64,000 nt of DNA from Triplophysa rosa. Taxonomy: Eukaryota > Chordata > Actinopteri > Cypriniformes > Nemacheilidae. The stretch is from assembly GCF_024868665.1 (NCBI RefSeq), contig NC_079900.1:376153-440152 (forward strand), given 5' to 3'. The first letter of the stretch is position 1; each line of letters opens with the position of its first letter. The notes beneath the pieces were generated by a model. That model was not told the origin of the DNA. It ran no database searches and saw only the letters and a program-made list of their open reading frames with translations. Made by a program: the position numbers and the translations under genes. Positions 1 to 10,275 of this stretch are shown here, in pieces.

Positions 1-266
1 CCCTTTCTAGTTTTTGGTCCAATCCAAGGAGCCCAGTAATTATAACTTGGAACAACCACAAAAGGGTTCTTTCGACCACCTGGACATAAAACATGTTAGT
101 AACTAAGTCCCTTGTGTGAACGTACACATACAATTAACAATGTTGCCATAGTTAACAGTGTGATTAAGACGAAACAGTACTAGTAACATGAAAAGCATCG
201 CAATACTATCACTGCAGTCTTGTGGGGAACAGACAAGCCTTATACTTTGAGTAAAGAGACACCAAC
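1..266. other. No gene identified
   Basis: This is presumed intron or 3' flank of the HMGXB3-like gene. I see no recognisable exon, repeat or RNA here. Confidence 0.4.
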
Positions 267-371
267 TTGTTAGTAAGCCACTGCAAATGATTTCAGATGT
301 CACAGAGTCCCAAAATCGTCTGATATCGACAGTGCCATCAAAGTGTGCTGGTACAGCCTCCATTTCACTTA
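267..371 (-). CDS. HMGXB3-like 3' exon
   Basis: The acceptor atttacag ends at 372. The frame reads VSEMEAVPAHFDGTVDIRRF, then WDSVTSEIICSGLLT, which fits HMGXB3-type proteins. The downstream end is uncertain: a weak donor (ACAA|GTTGGT) at 266 would fit the family. The open frame otherwise runs on to 103 without family resemblance. Confidence 0.55.
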
Positions 372-450
372 CTGTAAATTTAAGCATGGTATTAAAAAGA
401 TATTGTCATTTTTCTTTTATTCATTACAGGCTGTTTGTTCTGTTACTTAC

Positions 451-655
451 CAGGCATATTGAATACACCCTTTCTGTGAAGGTCCATGACCACTACTGGT
501 GGATGGTATCCACATTTGAAACAAATATATGAGTAGTTGTGTGAGGTCAGGGCTTCAAAGTGCATGTAGGCATGGAGTATTGTGGCTTTTTTAGGGAAGG
601 TCTTATTTTCGGTCTGCTCAAGGACTTCAATTGCTCGGCTTACAGAATGGTGAGT
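451..655 (-). CDS. HMGXB3-like internal exon
   Basis: The acceptor tttcttag ends at 656 and the donor CCTG|GTAAGT is at 450. The product contains AIEVLEQTENKTFPKKATIL, then HAYMHFEALTSHNY, CFKCGYHPP and VVVMDLHRKGVFNMP. The phase-1 donor joins to the next exon to make a Val codon. It is intact, and these blocks are the most HMGXB3-like in the gene. Confidence 0.7.
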
Positions 656-724
656 CTAAGAAAGTATAAGACAGAGTAAGGCACACAGAAAATAAGAACA
701 GATTTTTTTTATTGTGTTTCCTAC

Positions 725-864
725 CTGAAGTGATGTACGTAGTATGATACACAAATGAAGGGTGATGAGAATGTGGTCATTGAAATTGTGAATTCCATCA
801 CTCCATTCTTGATATCTGTACATCAGCCCACAGTCAGGACATGCCCTGCAGTATGTAGAAAAGC
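725..864 (-). CDS. HMGXB3-like internal exon
   Basis: The exon is bounded by the acceptor ttttttag (ending 865) and the donor CAG|GTAGG (at 724). It reads FSTYCRACPDCGLMYRYQEW and on to NFNDHILITLHLCIILRTSLQ. The codon split across the upstream junction (G|GC) restores a Gly, giving VVDG-FSTYC in phase. Four Cys residues form a possible zinc site. It is intact. Confidence 0.7.
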
Positions 865-1051
865 CTAAAAAACAAAATGGAAGGAAAAAGTTGAGAAATG
901 ATAAATAACAAATAAATATTGAGTGCTATCAATCCTAATCTTATTATTAATCTAGCAAATTCACTGTGCGCTTACTTTTACTTTGTTTTTAGCATTAGTT
1001 ACATTTCTGTGGCTAAGATCATTTGGATGATATATTTTTGAGATGTCTTAC

Positions 1052-1752
1052 CATCTACAACACCAGTATATGTGACAAGTTTGGCATTTGCTGTTATGAG
1101 CATTGGCTCACTAAGATGCCCGGCACACTCCACACATGAAGTTTCTTTTGGCATCAATTGTCTTGGAAGATCTTGCAAAGATCTGGAGCCAGTGACCAAA
1201 TGCTGGGGTAGCTGGGCAGGAAGACCTTTTTTTTGCATTAAATAGTGAACCATCCTTCGAAGGCCTGCGTCATCAGGAGGATATGCTTGTCCCGCATCTT
1301 CACCTGGCTTTGCTTTGCATACAGATTCTTGTGTGTCTTGATGACTTACCGCTGAATCTGGCCTGACATCACTCTCTGCAGTCATGAACAGTTGTCGGTC
1401 AGTTTTAAAAAGATGCCATTTTGCGATTGCTTTATGGAGACATGACTGTCGTGCTTTGGCACATGGACAGTGCCAAGACTTCTTTTTTGAATCTTATGCT
1501 GCTATTACTCTCCCAAGTCTGCTGTGGTATGATACTTTTGGCTCATATATAGAAATTAACTTTTTGGATGCAGGCCCTCCCACAGTCACCTCAACAGAAA
1601 GTGGAACACCTGCATCAGTTGCTGCTTTTTGTTGGTTTAAGCAGCTCTGCTTCCTTGCTTCCCCAAATAGCCTAGAAGCAACCATTTCTGACAGCACCTC
1701 TACCTCTAAAATGATGGGTGTGGTGTCCGAGCGGGGACAGAAGAGCAACGAT
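1052..1752 (-). pseudogene. HMGXB3-like exon with SWIM motif and in-frame stop
   Basis: The acceptor ccatctcag is at 1753-1761 and the donor GATG|GTAAGA at 1052/1051. The reading frame starts CPRSDTTPIILEVEV, passes GVPLSVEVTVGGP, then meets TAA at 1494-1496 where a Tyr codon is expected (IAA-stop-DSKKK). It continues in the same frame through the SWIM motif and CVECAGHLSEPMLITANAK. The single nonsense codon lies between two well-conserved blocks, so it is a point mutation or a sequencing error and not an exon end. Confidence 0.65.
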
Positions 1753-1858
1753 CTGAGATGGTGGTGGTACTGGAGATGCTAGTGTGCTGAATGGCTTGGG
1801 ATGTGGTGATGGAGATGTTGATGGTTTGCTGATCTTGGGGATGGTGGTGGCTACTGTG

Positions 1859-3964
1859 TGGTTGTCAAAAAACCCCAACTCGACCCTAGAGAACTAAGGA
1901 ACTACAGGCCTATATCGAATCTACCTTTCATATCTAAAGTTCTGGAAAAAGTAGTTTCAACTCAATTATGCTCCTTCCTCCAAAGGAATGACATCAATGA
2001 AGAATTCCAGTCTGGATTTAGAGCATGTCACAGTACAGAGACTGCTTTGATCAGAGTTACAAATGATCTGCTATTGGCGTCTGACCGAGGTTGTATCTCG
2101 TTATTGGTGCTGCTAGACCTTAGTGCTGCATTCGATACCATTGACCACAGCACACTCCTACATAGACTCGAAAATTATGTCGGCATTAAGGGAATAGCTT
2201 TGAAATGGTTTAAATCTTATTTATCCGACCGTTTTCAATTTGTAGCAATAAACAATGAGGTGTCACGCAAATCGCAAGTCCAGTACGGTGTACCACAGGG
2301 CTCAGTCTTAGGGCTCTGCTCTTCGCATTATACATGCTACCTCTAGGAGATATAATAAAGCGACACGGAGTTAGCTTTCACTGTTATGCTGATGATACTC
2401 AACTTTATATTTCCTCGAAGCCTCATGAAACACAGCAGTTCCATCGAATAATGGAATGCATAGTCGATATAAAAAACTGGATGAGTAACAACTTTTTATT
2501 ACTGAACTCGGACAAAACGGAAGTGTTACTTATTGGACCGAAAACTGCTATAAGTAACAACCAAGAATACTGTTTAACTATTGACGGATGTTCCATAAAA
2601 CCCTCGTCGTCAGCAAAGAATCTTGGCGTTCTATTCGATAGTAATCTGTCATTTGAGAGCCACGTCGCCAACACCTGTAAAATTGCGTTTTTCCATCTTA
2701 AGAATATATCTAAACTACGTCATATGCTGTCAATCTCAGATGCAGAGAAGTTAATTCATGCATTCATGACATCAAGACTAGATTACTGTAATGCACTGTT
2801 AGGTGGTTGCCCTGCAGGCTTATTACAAAAACTCCAATTGGTCCAAAACGCGGCAGCTCGAGTTCTTACACGTACAAAAAAGTATGAACATATTAGCCCG
2901 GTTCTGTCAACCTTGCACTGGTTACCTATAAAGCATCGCGTTAACTTTAAAATCTTGCTTATTACCTATAAAGCCTTACATGGTTTAGCTCCTCAGTACT
3001 TGAATGAACTCCTTTTGTATTACAGTCCTTCACGTGCATTACGCTCTCAGGCGTCCTGTCAGTTGGTAATACCTAGAATTTCAAAATCAAGTGCAGGTGG
3101 TAGATCCTTTTCCTATCTAGCGCCTAAACTTTGGAATAGTCTTCCCTGCACTGTCCGGGAGGCAGACACACTCTGTCAGTTTAAATCTAGACTAAAGACG
3201 CATCTTTTTAATCTTGCATACACTACTCTTCCATAATATAAATCTTCTGAGGGTTTAGGCTGCATTAGTTAGATCAACCGGAACCAAAAACACAACTGAT
3301 GTACTTGTTGCATCAAAGAGTACAGAACAGTACTCTACTCTCAGCCAGTCTTGTCTCATTGTTCCAAGGTTACCACAGCGAGCAGGATGCAGTTCATGGC
3401 CTGGCAGCAGCTTTTGCCAGAGGGGAACTGGAATCCCCTGGTTGGGCCTGGGTTCTCCTGAGTTTTTTTTTCTCGAATTAGAGTTTGGGTTCCTCCCACC
3501 GTTTGCATACTGTTTTGTCTGCCTGGCCGGGGGGCTGCTTTAGAATTTTAAAGTTTTACTTAATTAATATTGCATATAGGAATTTATAGTCTGTTATATT
3601 TGACCTGTGCTTCTCTCTCCTTTATCTTAAATGTGTGCTCTCACTGAGCGTGTGTGTGGTGCGTGTTGTCTGTGTACGTGCGTGTGTGTGTGTGTGTGCG
3701 TTGACTTGTCTGTGTACGTAGTGTGAGTGTGGTGCGTGCCAGTCCGTGTGTGTGTGTTTCATGTCTATGTGTGTTAGTACGTGTGCATATTGTGTGTGTG
3801 GAGTGTTTTGTATGTGGGTATGTCTGTCTTCTGTGTTTTCAACTTTTTCTTGTTTTTGCAGTTAGAACTTTAATTATTTTGCTTATAGTCAATATGTCTC
3901 ATGTACAGCTGCTTTGTAACAATGAAAATTGTAAAAGCGCTATATAAATAAAGTTGAGTTGAGT
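1859..3964 (+). mobile_element. L2-type LINE, 5'-truncated (copy A)
   Basis: This non-LTR retrotransposon starts inside the reverse transcriptase (NYRPISNLPFISKVLEKVV). It contains DLSAAFDTIDH, GVPQGSVLG and YADDTQLYIS and runs to a stop at 3236. The motifs are of the CR1/L2 type. One base is missing near 2311 (QGSVLG followed by LCSS), which breaks the ORF into 1858-2346 and 2334-3236. The roughly 700-bp 3' UTR contains a GT-rich stretch and ends in gcgctatataaataaa plus GTTGA repeats. It has landed within the HMGXB3-like gene in the opposite orientation. Copies B and F in this window share the same 3' end. Confidence 0.9.
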
Positions 3965-3965
3965 T

Positions 3966-4200
3966 GTGCTGCTGTTGAAGCTGGAGATGGTGGTGGTACT
4001 GGTGATGCTGGCAGTAGTGGTGGTGCTGCTGATGCTTGGGATGGTGGGGGTACTGGAGATGCTGGTGCTGCTGTTGAAGCTGGGGATGGTGTTGGTACTG
4101 CTGATACTAGCAATGGTGGTGCTGTTAATGCTGGGGATGGAGGAGGTGCTGCTGATGCTAGGGATGGTGGTGGTTCTGCTGTTGGCAATAGATGCTGTCT
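3966..4200. repeat. GCTG/GGTG-rich degenerate minisatellite
   Basis: The plus strand is a run of imperfect units of the form gatggtggtactggagatgctgg with a period of roughly 27-30 bases. A shorter stretch of the same composition lies at about 1755-1857, on the other side of the inserted LINE. On the minus strand it reads as a Pro/Ala-rich low-complexity segment. Confidence 0.7.
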
Positions 4201-4300
4201 GGATGTCATACTTCTGCAGGTTTTAAGATGTTTAATAAAACCATCCCGTCTGATCACAATTGAAGTCCAGTAGCAGCAGTGAGTGTGGTGTGGTGTTGGT
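3966..4300 (-). pseudogene. HMGXB3-like exon with Pro/Ala-rich repeat, cut by LINE
   Basis: The minus strand reads CCYWTSIVIRRDGFIKHLKTC, a half zinc-finger-like motif, followed by a long Pro/Ala/Ser-rich tract. A plausible acceptor (aactgcag) lies near 4300. The tract stops abruptly where the LINE 3' tail begins (3964) and similar Pro-rich sequence resumes on the far side of the LINE (about 1752-1858). The simplest reading is one exon or exon-intron region split by the insertion. Confidence 0.45.
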
Positions 4301-4680
4301 CTGCAGTTTAGTCCACACTTGATGATGATAAAATCTAAAATTTAGAAAGAATACATTAGCACAATTGTCTTGTTTACAACTTGATTGTTTTATATAGTGC
4401 ATTGCCTAGGAATAGGTTTTTGGTGAAATGCCTTGCTCAAGAGCACAACGAAATCTAAAGAGCCTCGAGAGGATTTATTTATATAATTATTCAATAATTT
4501 TACAATGATTTAAACTAATATCATATAATGTGTAAAGTCTATAACAACACTGTATTGCAGAATTACTTGAACAACTGATATTCCGACTTTTCAAATGTTT
4601 CATCTTAAATAAACAATATGTTTTTAGTTCCAGGGTGAATGACTATGACACAGTGTAATTAAATCATGCACACACATACC
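4301..4680. other. Presumed HMGXB3-like intron
   Basis: This is AT-rich sequence between the finger exon and the next exon. The splice signals at both ends fit one minus-strand intron. I see nothing else in it. Confidence 0.4.
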
Positions 4681-4848
4681 TTCTTGTTGATCTGCATCTA
4701 TCATATGATTATTTACATGATTTTGTAGCTCGTGTAAATGGTTAAAAGCCAATTTACAGTAGGCACAATGGTATTTTGTGCAACACACTTTGCATCTATC
4801 AGTAGATAGCAGGGGGTCCTGTCCTCCCGCAAGTATTGTAGGATGCAT
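4681..4848 (-). CDS. HMGXB3-like 5' exon with C2H2 finger
   Basis: Read on the minus strand, this exon encodes a single C2H2 finger (CAYCKLAFNHLHELQNHVNNH pattern with the usual 2-Cys and 2-His spacing), preceded by a CKVCC motif. It ends in DADQQE followed by a consensus donor GTATGT at 4680-4675. The first ATG visible in frame is near 4848, but the true start was not proved. The intron to the next exon would be about 370 bp. Confidence 0.5.
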
Positions 4849-4962
4849 CTGCGCATGTTAGACAAACATAAATACAATTTATAAGTCAAATCTATGATTC
4901 AAAATACATTACACATGCTAAAACGTAGCATGGGGGATGGGAGTAGACGCTAGCACTAAATG

Positions 4963-5533
4963 TGTCATGGCTCTGCTTCCTTATTCATGTTTTTCTTGGT
5001 CCTGTAGCAGAGCCATGGCAAAGCCTTTGGTTATGTGTGGAGAGAAACATATTATTGTCCTTTTGACAATAATATACGTTCTCTCCAGTGTCTCGTCTCT
5101 GTTTCCCGCCATCTCGTTTCCTCGTTATCTTTCCCTGAGTGTTTAATGTCCCACACCTGCCCCATGTCGTTATCCCTCGTTTGTCTTTCCTATTTATACC
5201 CTCATGTTTCTTTGTCCTGTGCTCGTGGATTGTGTGTGCTATGTGCTGTATCTAGTTAGTCTTGTTATTCGTCCAGCGTCAACCGTCTTTGCCCATTCTT
5301 GTTCCCGTCTGTTGCTTCCTTATCTGCTTTAGTAAGTGTTTAGTTTAGTTGAGTTTTTCAAGTGTTTATTCAGTTTAATGTCAGTTAGTCTCCGTACTAT
5401 TATTTATCCTGTTTGTGTTTTGCCCCATCGTGGGTTCTTGTTTTGTGTTTTATTATTTAAATAAACTGCTTGTTTGTTTAACCCCTTCATCCCCGCTGCC
5501 TGCAATTGGGTTCTTTCCTGCGTTTTCGTGACA
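4963..5533 (+). repeat. 5' LTR
   Basis: It has TG...CA ends and 571 bp. Two hairpins are visible: arms 4966-4977 and 5006-5017 (catggctctgct and its complement), and arms about 5039-5059 and 5065-5086 around a 5-base loop. An AATAAA-like signal (aaataaact) lies near 5458. Confidence 0.9.
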
Positions 5534-5635
5534 GAATCCACGAGCCAAGACTGAACCCAGCAGGCAGCATGTACCACCCAACGATCCCGCCAGACTCACC
5601 TCCTCTGCAGCCACCGTCAGGGAGATGACAATATC

Positions 5636-5998
5636 ATGAACTATGTCGACCGCTTCCTAAAGGCTGCAGAGGAGGCAGTTTATACAGAGCAGGTGGTTTT
5701 TGGGGAGGCGGAACTCGCGGTCCTGTTCAACGGTGGCCTCAGGGACCCTCTGTCGCGGGCGGAGATGAGGATGCTGAGACCACTGGACTTCGAGTGCACG
5801 GTGAGATATGCCATGAACCGCCCGGAGTCCAGGGTCTCAGCCCATACCTCAATCCATCTCTCTCTGTGGGTACTCTCCGTCCGACTCCTCCGGGCGGAGC
5901 TTATCGGGCTCCCCATCGCTTCGCTCCGAGCCGGACACGTCCTGTGGGCCGGGCAAGAAGAAGAAGAGGAGGGAGATGCTGAACCCTGCCGCCGGTGA
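5636..5998 (+). pseudogene. gag-like remnant ORF
   Basis: This 120-codon frame inside the LTR element includes FLKAAEEAVYTEQVVFGEAE and DPLSRAEMRMLRPLDFECTV. That is vaguely like the N-terminal Gag of fish Ty3/gypsy elements. It runs out of recognisable sequence after about residue 65, where the C-terminal half turns Arg/Glu-rich. It has no zinc knuckle. It is probably a leftover of a longer gag; the family match is by impression only. Confidence 0.35.
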
Positions 5999-6231
5999 GC
6001 CGGCGTCCAGTCGGTGATCCGCCGGTAGCCGGTGATCCAGCCGGGATCCAGTCCGGTGCAGCCAGGATCCCAGCCGGTGTCCACCGGCGCTCCAGTACTT
6101 GTGTCCAGTCTTGTCGTCGTGTCTAGCCTGGCCATCGTCAGTCTGCCAGTTGTGCAGTCGTAGGCGGTATCCAGCCGGTCAGTCGCAGTCCGGTCCAGCC
6201 GGTAAGCAGTCAGCCGGCTTCCAGCCGGTCA

Positions 6232-6415
6232 AGCCATCCAGCCGGCCTTCCAGCCGGCGTCAAGCCCATGTCCAGCCGGCCTTCCAGCCGGCGTCAAGCC
6301 ATGTCCAGCCGGCCTTCCAGCCGGCGTCAAGCCCTGTCCAGCCGGCCTTCCAGCCGGCGTCAAGCCCTGTCCAGCCGGCCTTCCAGCCGGCGTCAAGCCC
6401 TGTCCAGCCGGTCCC
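6232..6415. repeat. Minisatellite, about 32-bp unit
   Basis: There are about five tandem copies of a unit of the form ccagccggccttccagccgg followed by cgtcaagcc and a variable tgt. The unit is itself built from repeated ccagccgg words that also occur singly from 6000 onward. It lies inside the LTR element. Confidence 0.85.
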
Positions 6416-6740
6416 TGGGAGACTCCCAGGGCCAAAGACTGTTCCCCCCGGGACTCCTCCTAAGTCCCCCAGGACTCAGCGCCCTCGAGCGCAGCCGGGG
6501 ACTGGGACTGTTCCACCCATACCCTTTTGGACTACCCCTATGACTCTTGTTTTGCCCCACCCCCCCTCCCATGTTTGTTGATTCTTGTTGATGCCACCCA
6601 GTCCTGTAGTCTTGTTGTCCTGTCTACCCCTTGTCATGTTCACCATGTTTGTCTGGTTTTTGTCTTTGTCTCAGTCTGCCTTGTCTTGTCCGTCTACCCC
6701 TTGGTGAGCACCTGGAGGTGCTCATTAAAGGGGGGGCTAC

Positions 6741-7311
6741 TGTCATGGCTCTGCTTCCTTATTCATGTTTTTCTTGGTCCTGTAGCAGAGCCATGGCAAA
6801 GCCTTTGGTTATGTGTGGAGAGAAACATATTATTGTCCTTTTGACAATAATATACGTTCTCTCCAGTGTCTCGTCTCTGTTTCCCGCCATCTCGTTTCCT
6901 CGTTATCTTTCCCTGAGTGTTTAATGTCCCACACCTGCCCCATGTCGTTATCCCTCGTTTGTCTTTCCTATTTATACCCTCATGTTTCTTTGTCCTGTGC
7001 TCGTGGATTGTGTGTGCTATGTGCTGTATCTAGTTAGTCTTGTTATTCGTCCAGCGTCAACCGTCTTTGCCCATTCTTGTTCCCGTCTGTTGCTTCCTTA
7101 TCTGCTTTAGTAAGTGTTTAGTTTAGTTGAGTTTTTCAAGTGTTTATTCAGTTTAATGTCAGTTAGTCTCCGTACTATTATTTATCCTGTTTGTGTTTTG
7201 CCCCATCGTGGGTTCTTGTTTTGTGTTTTATTATTTAAATAAACTGCTTGTTTGTTTAGCCCCTTCATCCCCGCTGCCTGCAATTGGGTTCTTTCCTGCG
7301 TTTTCGTGACA
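6741..7311 (+). repeat. 3' LTR
   Basis: It matches the 5' LTR base for base except at one position near 7259 that I noticed. It is preceded by a polypurine tract at 6727-6736 and followed by the AAATG target duplication. Confidence 0.9.
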
Positions 7312-7344
7312 AAATGAGTCATCACTTGTCGAAAGTTGACTTAC

Positions 7345-7660
7345 GATTAATATGTCAGGATTTGAAAATAACAACAAGATTAGAATTCATGTAGATACAG
7401 CGATTTATGTCTATGAAAAGATTATATACATGTCTCAAAGTTTAGTTTATCTTAAATGTACACTTTTCTTACCTTGCGAAACGGCCTGAATGAGTGACAG
7501 TTCGTGCGCGTGCACGCGGCTCGAACTAAGATAAAATGTTAGGGAGTCAAAAATAACAACAACATTAGCATTTATGTCGAGAGTGAGACAGTGATTTAAG
7601 TCTATGGAAAATTTTTATACATGTCTCAAAGTTCAGTTTATCTGTAATGTACACTCTTCT
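7345..7660. repeat. Diverged tandem duplication
   Basis: The block with aaaataacaacaagattag, tacatgtctcaaag and gtacacttttctta (about 7364-7470) recurs at about 7548-7660 with roughly 190-bp spacing and many substitutions. No gene is seen. Confidence 0.6.
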
Positions 7661-7662
7661 TA

Positions 7663-8133
7663 AGCCGAGCTGACACTACAGGACTGTGAGACAACTTGAA
7701 TTGCTTTGGCGCTTGCACTACACAACAAAGTTCCTTCTCATCTGTCGTCGTCTTGTCATAGCTGCGCGCATACTACACAACACACTGCTGACGAGGTGCA
7801 CACACCACAAAACATTCGGTGAAGAGGTGGTCCCGACCATCAGCGAAAATACGTTTAATTTCATCTTCTTTCCTACATTTATGTCATCTGCACTGTGATT
7901 GGCTGGATTAGTTCCACGTGGTCGTTCAATCGCGCACACAACGATAATATCAAACAGGTTTTAAAATATCGTAGCGTCAGGGATAGCTCGAGACAGGTCC
8001 AGATCACGGTGCACACCTGCTTATACTTAACGAGCTTCGGCGACCGAAACGAGCACCGATTTGGTCGCGATCTGAAGGTTTTGTGTCCGCGACAGCAAAA
8101 TCCAGCCAAAAGTCGCGTAGTGTGAGCTTGCCA
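7663..8133. mobile_element. PIF/Harbinger-type MITE
   Basis: This is a 471-bp element with imperfect terminal inverted repeats: agccgagctgacactac at the left and the complement of tggcaagctcacactac at the right, 13 of 17 matching. It is bounded on both sides by TTA (7660-7662 and 8134-8136), the 3-bp target duplication typical of PIF/Harbinger. It has no coding capacity. Confidence 0.65.
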
Positions 8134-8136
8134 TTA

Positions 8137-8799
8137 CCGTGCGATACAAACTGTACGAGTTCTGATGACTGTACCTGCGCGTGGATAGCTCAAGCTCCGC
8201 CCACTAGGTCCAAAGAGGGGGAGCTGGAGCTTTGCTCCACCCCATTGGCTCTGTAGCGAGCACCCTCTCGCTGATCGTGCAAGATTTCAGAATCAGTAGT
8301 GGATTGGATTCATCCCGGTGACTCGAATCTTTTGAATCGGTTCACCAATTTTTGGTTCCAGTTTTCTTCGGTTATTAATATAAAATGTACAGTGTTTTAT
8401 GTTGTATATTGATATTGAGACGAAAAATACAACACATTTAACTTTGTAGGAAACAGCACTCTTATGTCAAACAAGTTATTTCACAAATTAATTAAATAAA
8501 AGTCACTCATTATAACTTGACCGTATTCCTCATGTCTGAGCCACAACTGCCGTAGACACTGAGGAGTCAGATATGGCCGAATATTTGATCTTTTTAATCT
8601 CTTATTACTATGATGTTAGAATCTCTATGTCACACACACACACTATGAACAATACAATACTAAAACAAGAATAATACAAAAATGAGCTAAATCTTTTTGA
8701 CCTCATATTTTTAACTATTGAAATGCCCCTTTAGTTGATATTTTCACCCTGAACCATAAATAATCCAAATATCCAGACACAAGGGCTTAAGTGTATTCT
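8137..8799. other. No gene identified
   Basis: The first 170 bp are GC-richer. The rest is AT-rich and contains a short (CA)n near 8630. I see no recognisable gene. Confidence 0.4.
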
Positions 8800-8985
8800 T
8801 TATGGCATCTGCAGGTCATTTTAAAGTTTTCTACATAAAATAATCCTATATGATGTAAGGAACATTCTGTGAAAATATATAATATAACATTAATATAAAC
8901 TGAGTAAGGCCAAATCAAAAAATCATAGTGAAATTAATAATTGAAATCAAACTTTGTTCATTATCTCATGATTAGATGATGAGAC
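8800..8985. repeat. Interspersed repeat (tctacataaaat family)
   Basis: The block tctacataaaataatcct ... gatgtaaggaacattctgtg matches a block at 51945-52090. The leading part of the family (gtgaccctg..tgtgaaa) also starts the repeats at about 31247 and 63302. It is non-coding and the type is unknown. Confidence 0.55.
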
Positions 8986-9053
8986 TTGAACCTGGTTTTC
9001 ACAGGCAGGGTCACATCTTGGCCTTGGCCTAACCCTGAAGTCAACTACTTTTA

Positions 9054-9590
9054 TACACTACCCGTCCAAAATAAAAGTCACACACTCTAATATTTCGTTG
9101 GACCGCTTTTAGCTTTGATTACGGCATGTATTCGCTGTCGCATCGTTTCGATAAGATTCTGCAATGTCACAACAATTATTCCCGTCCAGAGTTGCATTCA
9201 TTTTTCTTCCAAGATCTTGTATTGATGATGGGAGAGTCGGACCGCTGCGCAAATCTTCTCCAGCTCATCCCAAACATTCTCAATGGGGTTAAGGTGTGGA
9301 GTCTGTGGTGGCCAATCCATGATGTCTCATGCTCCCTGAACCACTCTTTCACAGTTTGAGCCCGATGAATCCTGGCATTGTCATCTTGGACTATGCCCGT
9401 GTCATCAGGGAAGAAAAAAACACATTGATGGAATAACCTGGTCATTCAGTATAGTTAGGTAGTAAGCTGACCTCATTCTTTGGGCACATAACGTTGCTGA
9501 ACCTAGACCTGCAATCCAATGGGAGGCTCTTACCTATTTGCTTAGTTAAATACAGGTGGTGACTTCTTTTTTTGGACGGTTTTCATCATA
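9054..9590 (-). mobile_element. Tc1-like transposon, decayed
   Basis: The terminal repeats tacactacccgtccaaaat (left) and, inverted, ttttttggacgg (right) enclose a minus-strand transposase fragment. That fragment carries the catalytic-region signature [10 protein letters not shown] followed by [11 protein letters not shown]. The downstream part that should carry the third acidic residue is out of frame, so it is inactive. The left end also occurs alone at 61918-62009. Confidence 0.75.
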
Positions 9591-9594
9591 ACTC

Positions 9595-9982
9595 CCAACT
9601 TGCAGAGTGCCGAGGTAACCACGTCTACTTATTTACATTCCGCGGAATACACGGAATGGAATAATCTCTTACGGTTGACATTTTTTGACAACAAATGTAT
9701 GTTTCTACCCAGTTTTCTTTCAGTTAGGACTGAAATGTTTTGTATTTCACAGTGTTAATTGTGGACCTTGTTGAACTGATCTTACGTACCTCAGTTTAGG
9801 AGTAAAAGCATTATTTTGGCAATATTGAATAAAACATGAGAAAAAATACACGATGTTCACACTAGTCCACTTTATGTTTAACCAGAAAGTTCGTTTCGAA
9901 AAGCTTTTATTTTGTCCAAAATAACATAGTCACACACATCTATGGTGTCCGATCCGAAATGAGCCGCACCACGTCATGCTAT
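9595..9982. other. No gene identified
   Basis: This is AT-rich sequence between the Tc1 and hAT elements. I see no motif I can name. Confidence 0.4.
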
Positions 9983-10275
9983 ATTATTACTAGTGCTGTC
10001 AAGCGATTAAAATGTTTAATCTAATTAATTACATGGTGTGGCGATTAATTAATCGCATTTAATTGCACATACATGGCATTATAAAGCAGATTTTTTTACC
10101 ATTTATTATTGAATACGAGCCTAAAACTTAGGTTACAATGGTCATGTCAGTTTTAGTTATTATTGATTAAATGTGTAGGGGTAACAATGACCATGACAAT
10201 TTTGTTTATTTCTGAACACAAGCTTATCAACTAAATTGCAATGGACGTGACATTATAGTTATTAGACCTCAATTC

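Larger units (their letters stand above)
267..4848 (-). pseudogene. HMGXB3/SWIM-like gene, interrupted
   Basis: This minus-strand gene is rebuilt from exons at about 4681-4848, 3966-4300, 1052-1752, 725-864, 451-655 and 267-371. The last four join in phase through good GT/AG sites. The protein resembles the C-terminal half of vertebrate HMGXB3: a SWIM-type CxCxnCxH motif (WHCPCAK..SCLH), a region with paired cysteines (CVEC), then CRACPDCG, HFEALTSHNY and FKCGYHPP blocks. A C2H2-like finger is at the 5' end. HMGXB3-like genes are multicopy in fish and their function is unclear; a nuclear role is inferred only from the zinc-binding motifs. A 2.1-kb L2 LINE sits in the Pro-rich part, and an in-frame TAA lies just before the SWIM motif, so this copy is probably dead. 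It may continue beyond the window start. Confidence 0.7.
4963..7311 (+). mobile_element. Non-autonomous LTR retrotransposon, young
   Basis: Two direct repeats of 571 bp (4963-5533 and 6741-7311) start TGTCATGG and end TTCGTGACA. They are flanked by a perfect 5-bp target duplication, AAATG, at 4958-4962 and 7312-7316. A purine tract (aaaggggggg) precedes the 3' LTR. The internal 1.2 kb holds only a gag-like remnant and a minisatellite. There is no protease, RT or integrase, so movement would need proteins supplied by a relative. By eye the LTRs differ at a single base (tttaacccc versus tttagcccc), which implies a recent insertion. The sequence after the 5' LTR (gaacccagcag) recalls the start of fish Ty3/gypsy gag genes; that family placement is inference. 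Confidence 0.9.

Noticed and set aside
6000..6430. CRISPR-like array from evenly spaced repeats
   Set aside because: The units are contiguous minisatellite copies with no unique spacers, inside a retrotransposon of a vertebrate genome.
6229..6435. Repetitive open frames in the minisatellite (both strands)
   Set aside because: They exist only because the 32-bp unit lacks stops. There is no start context or family.
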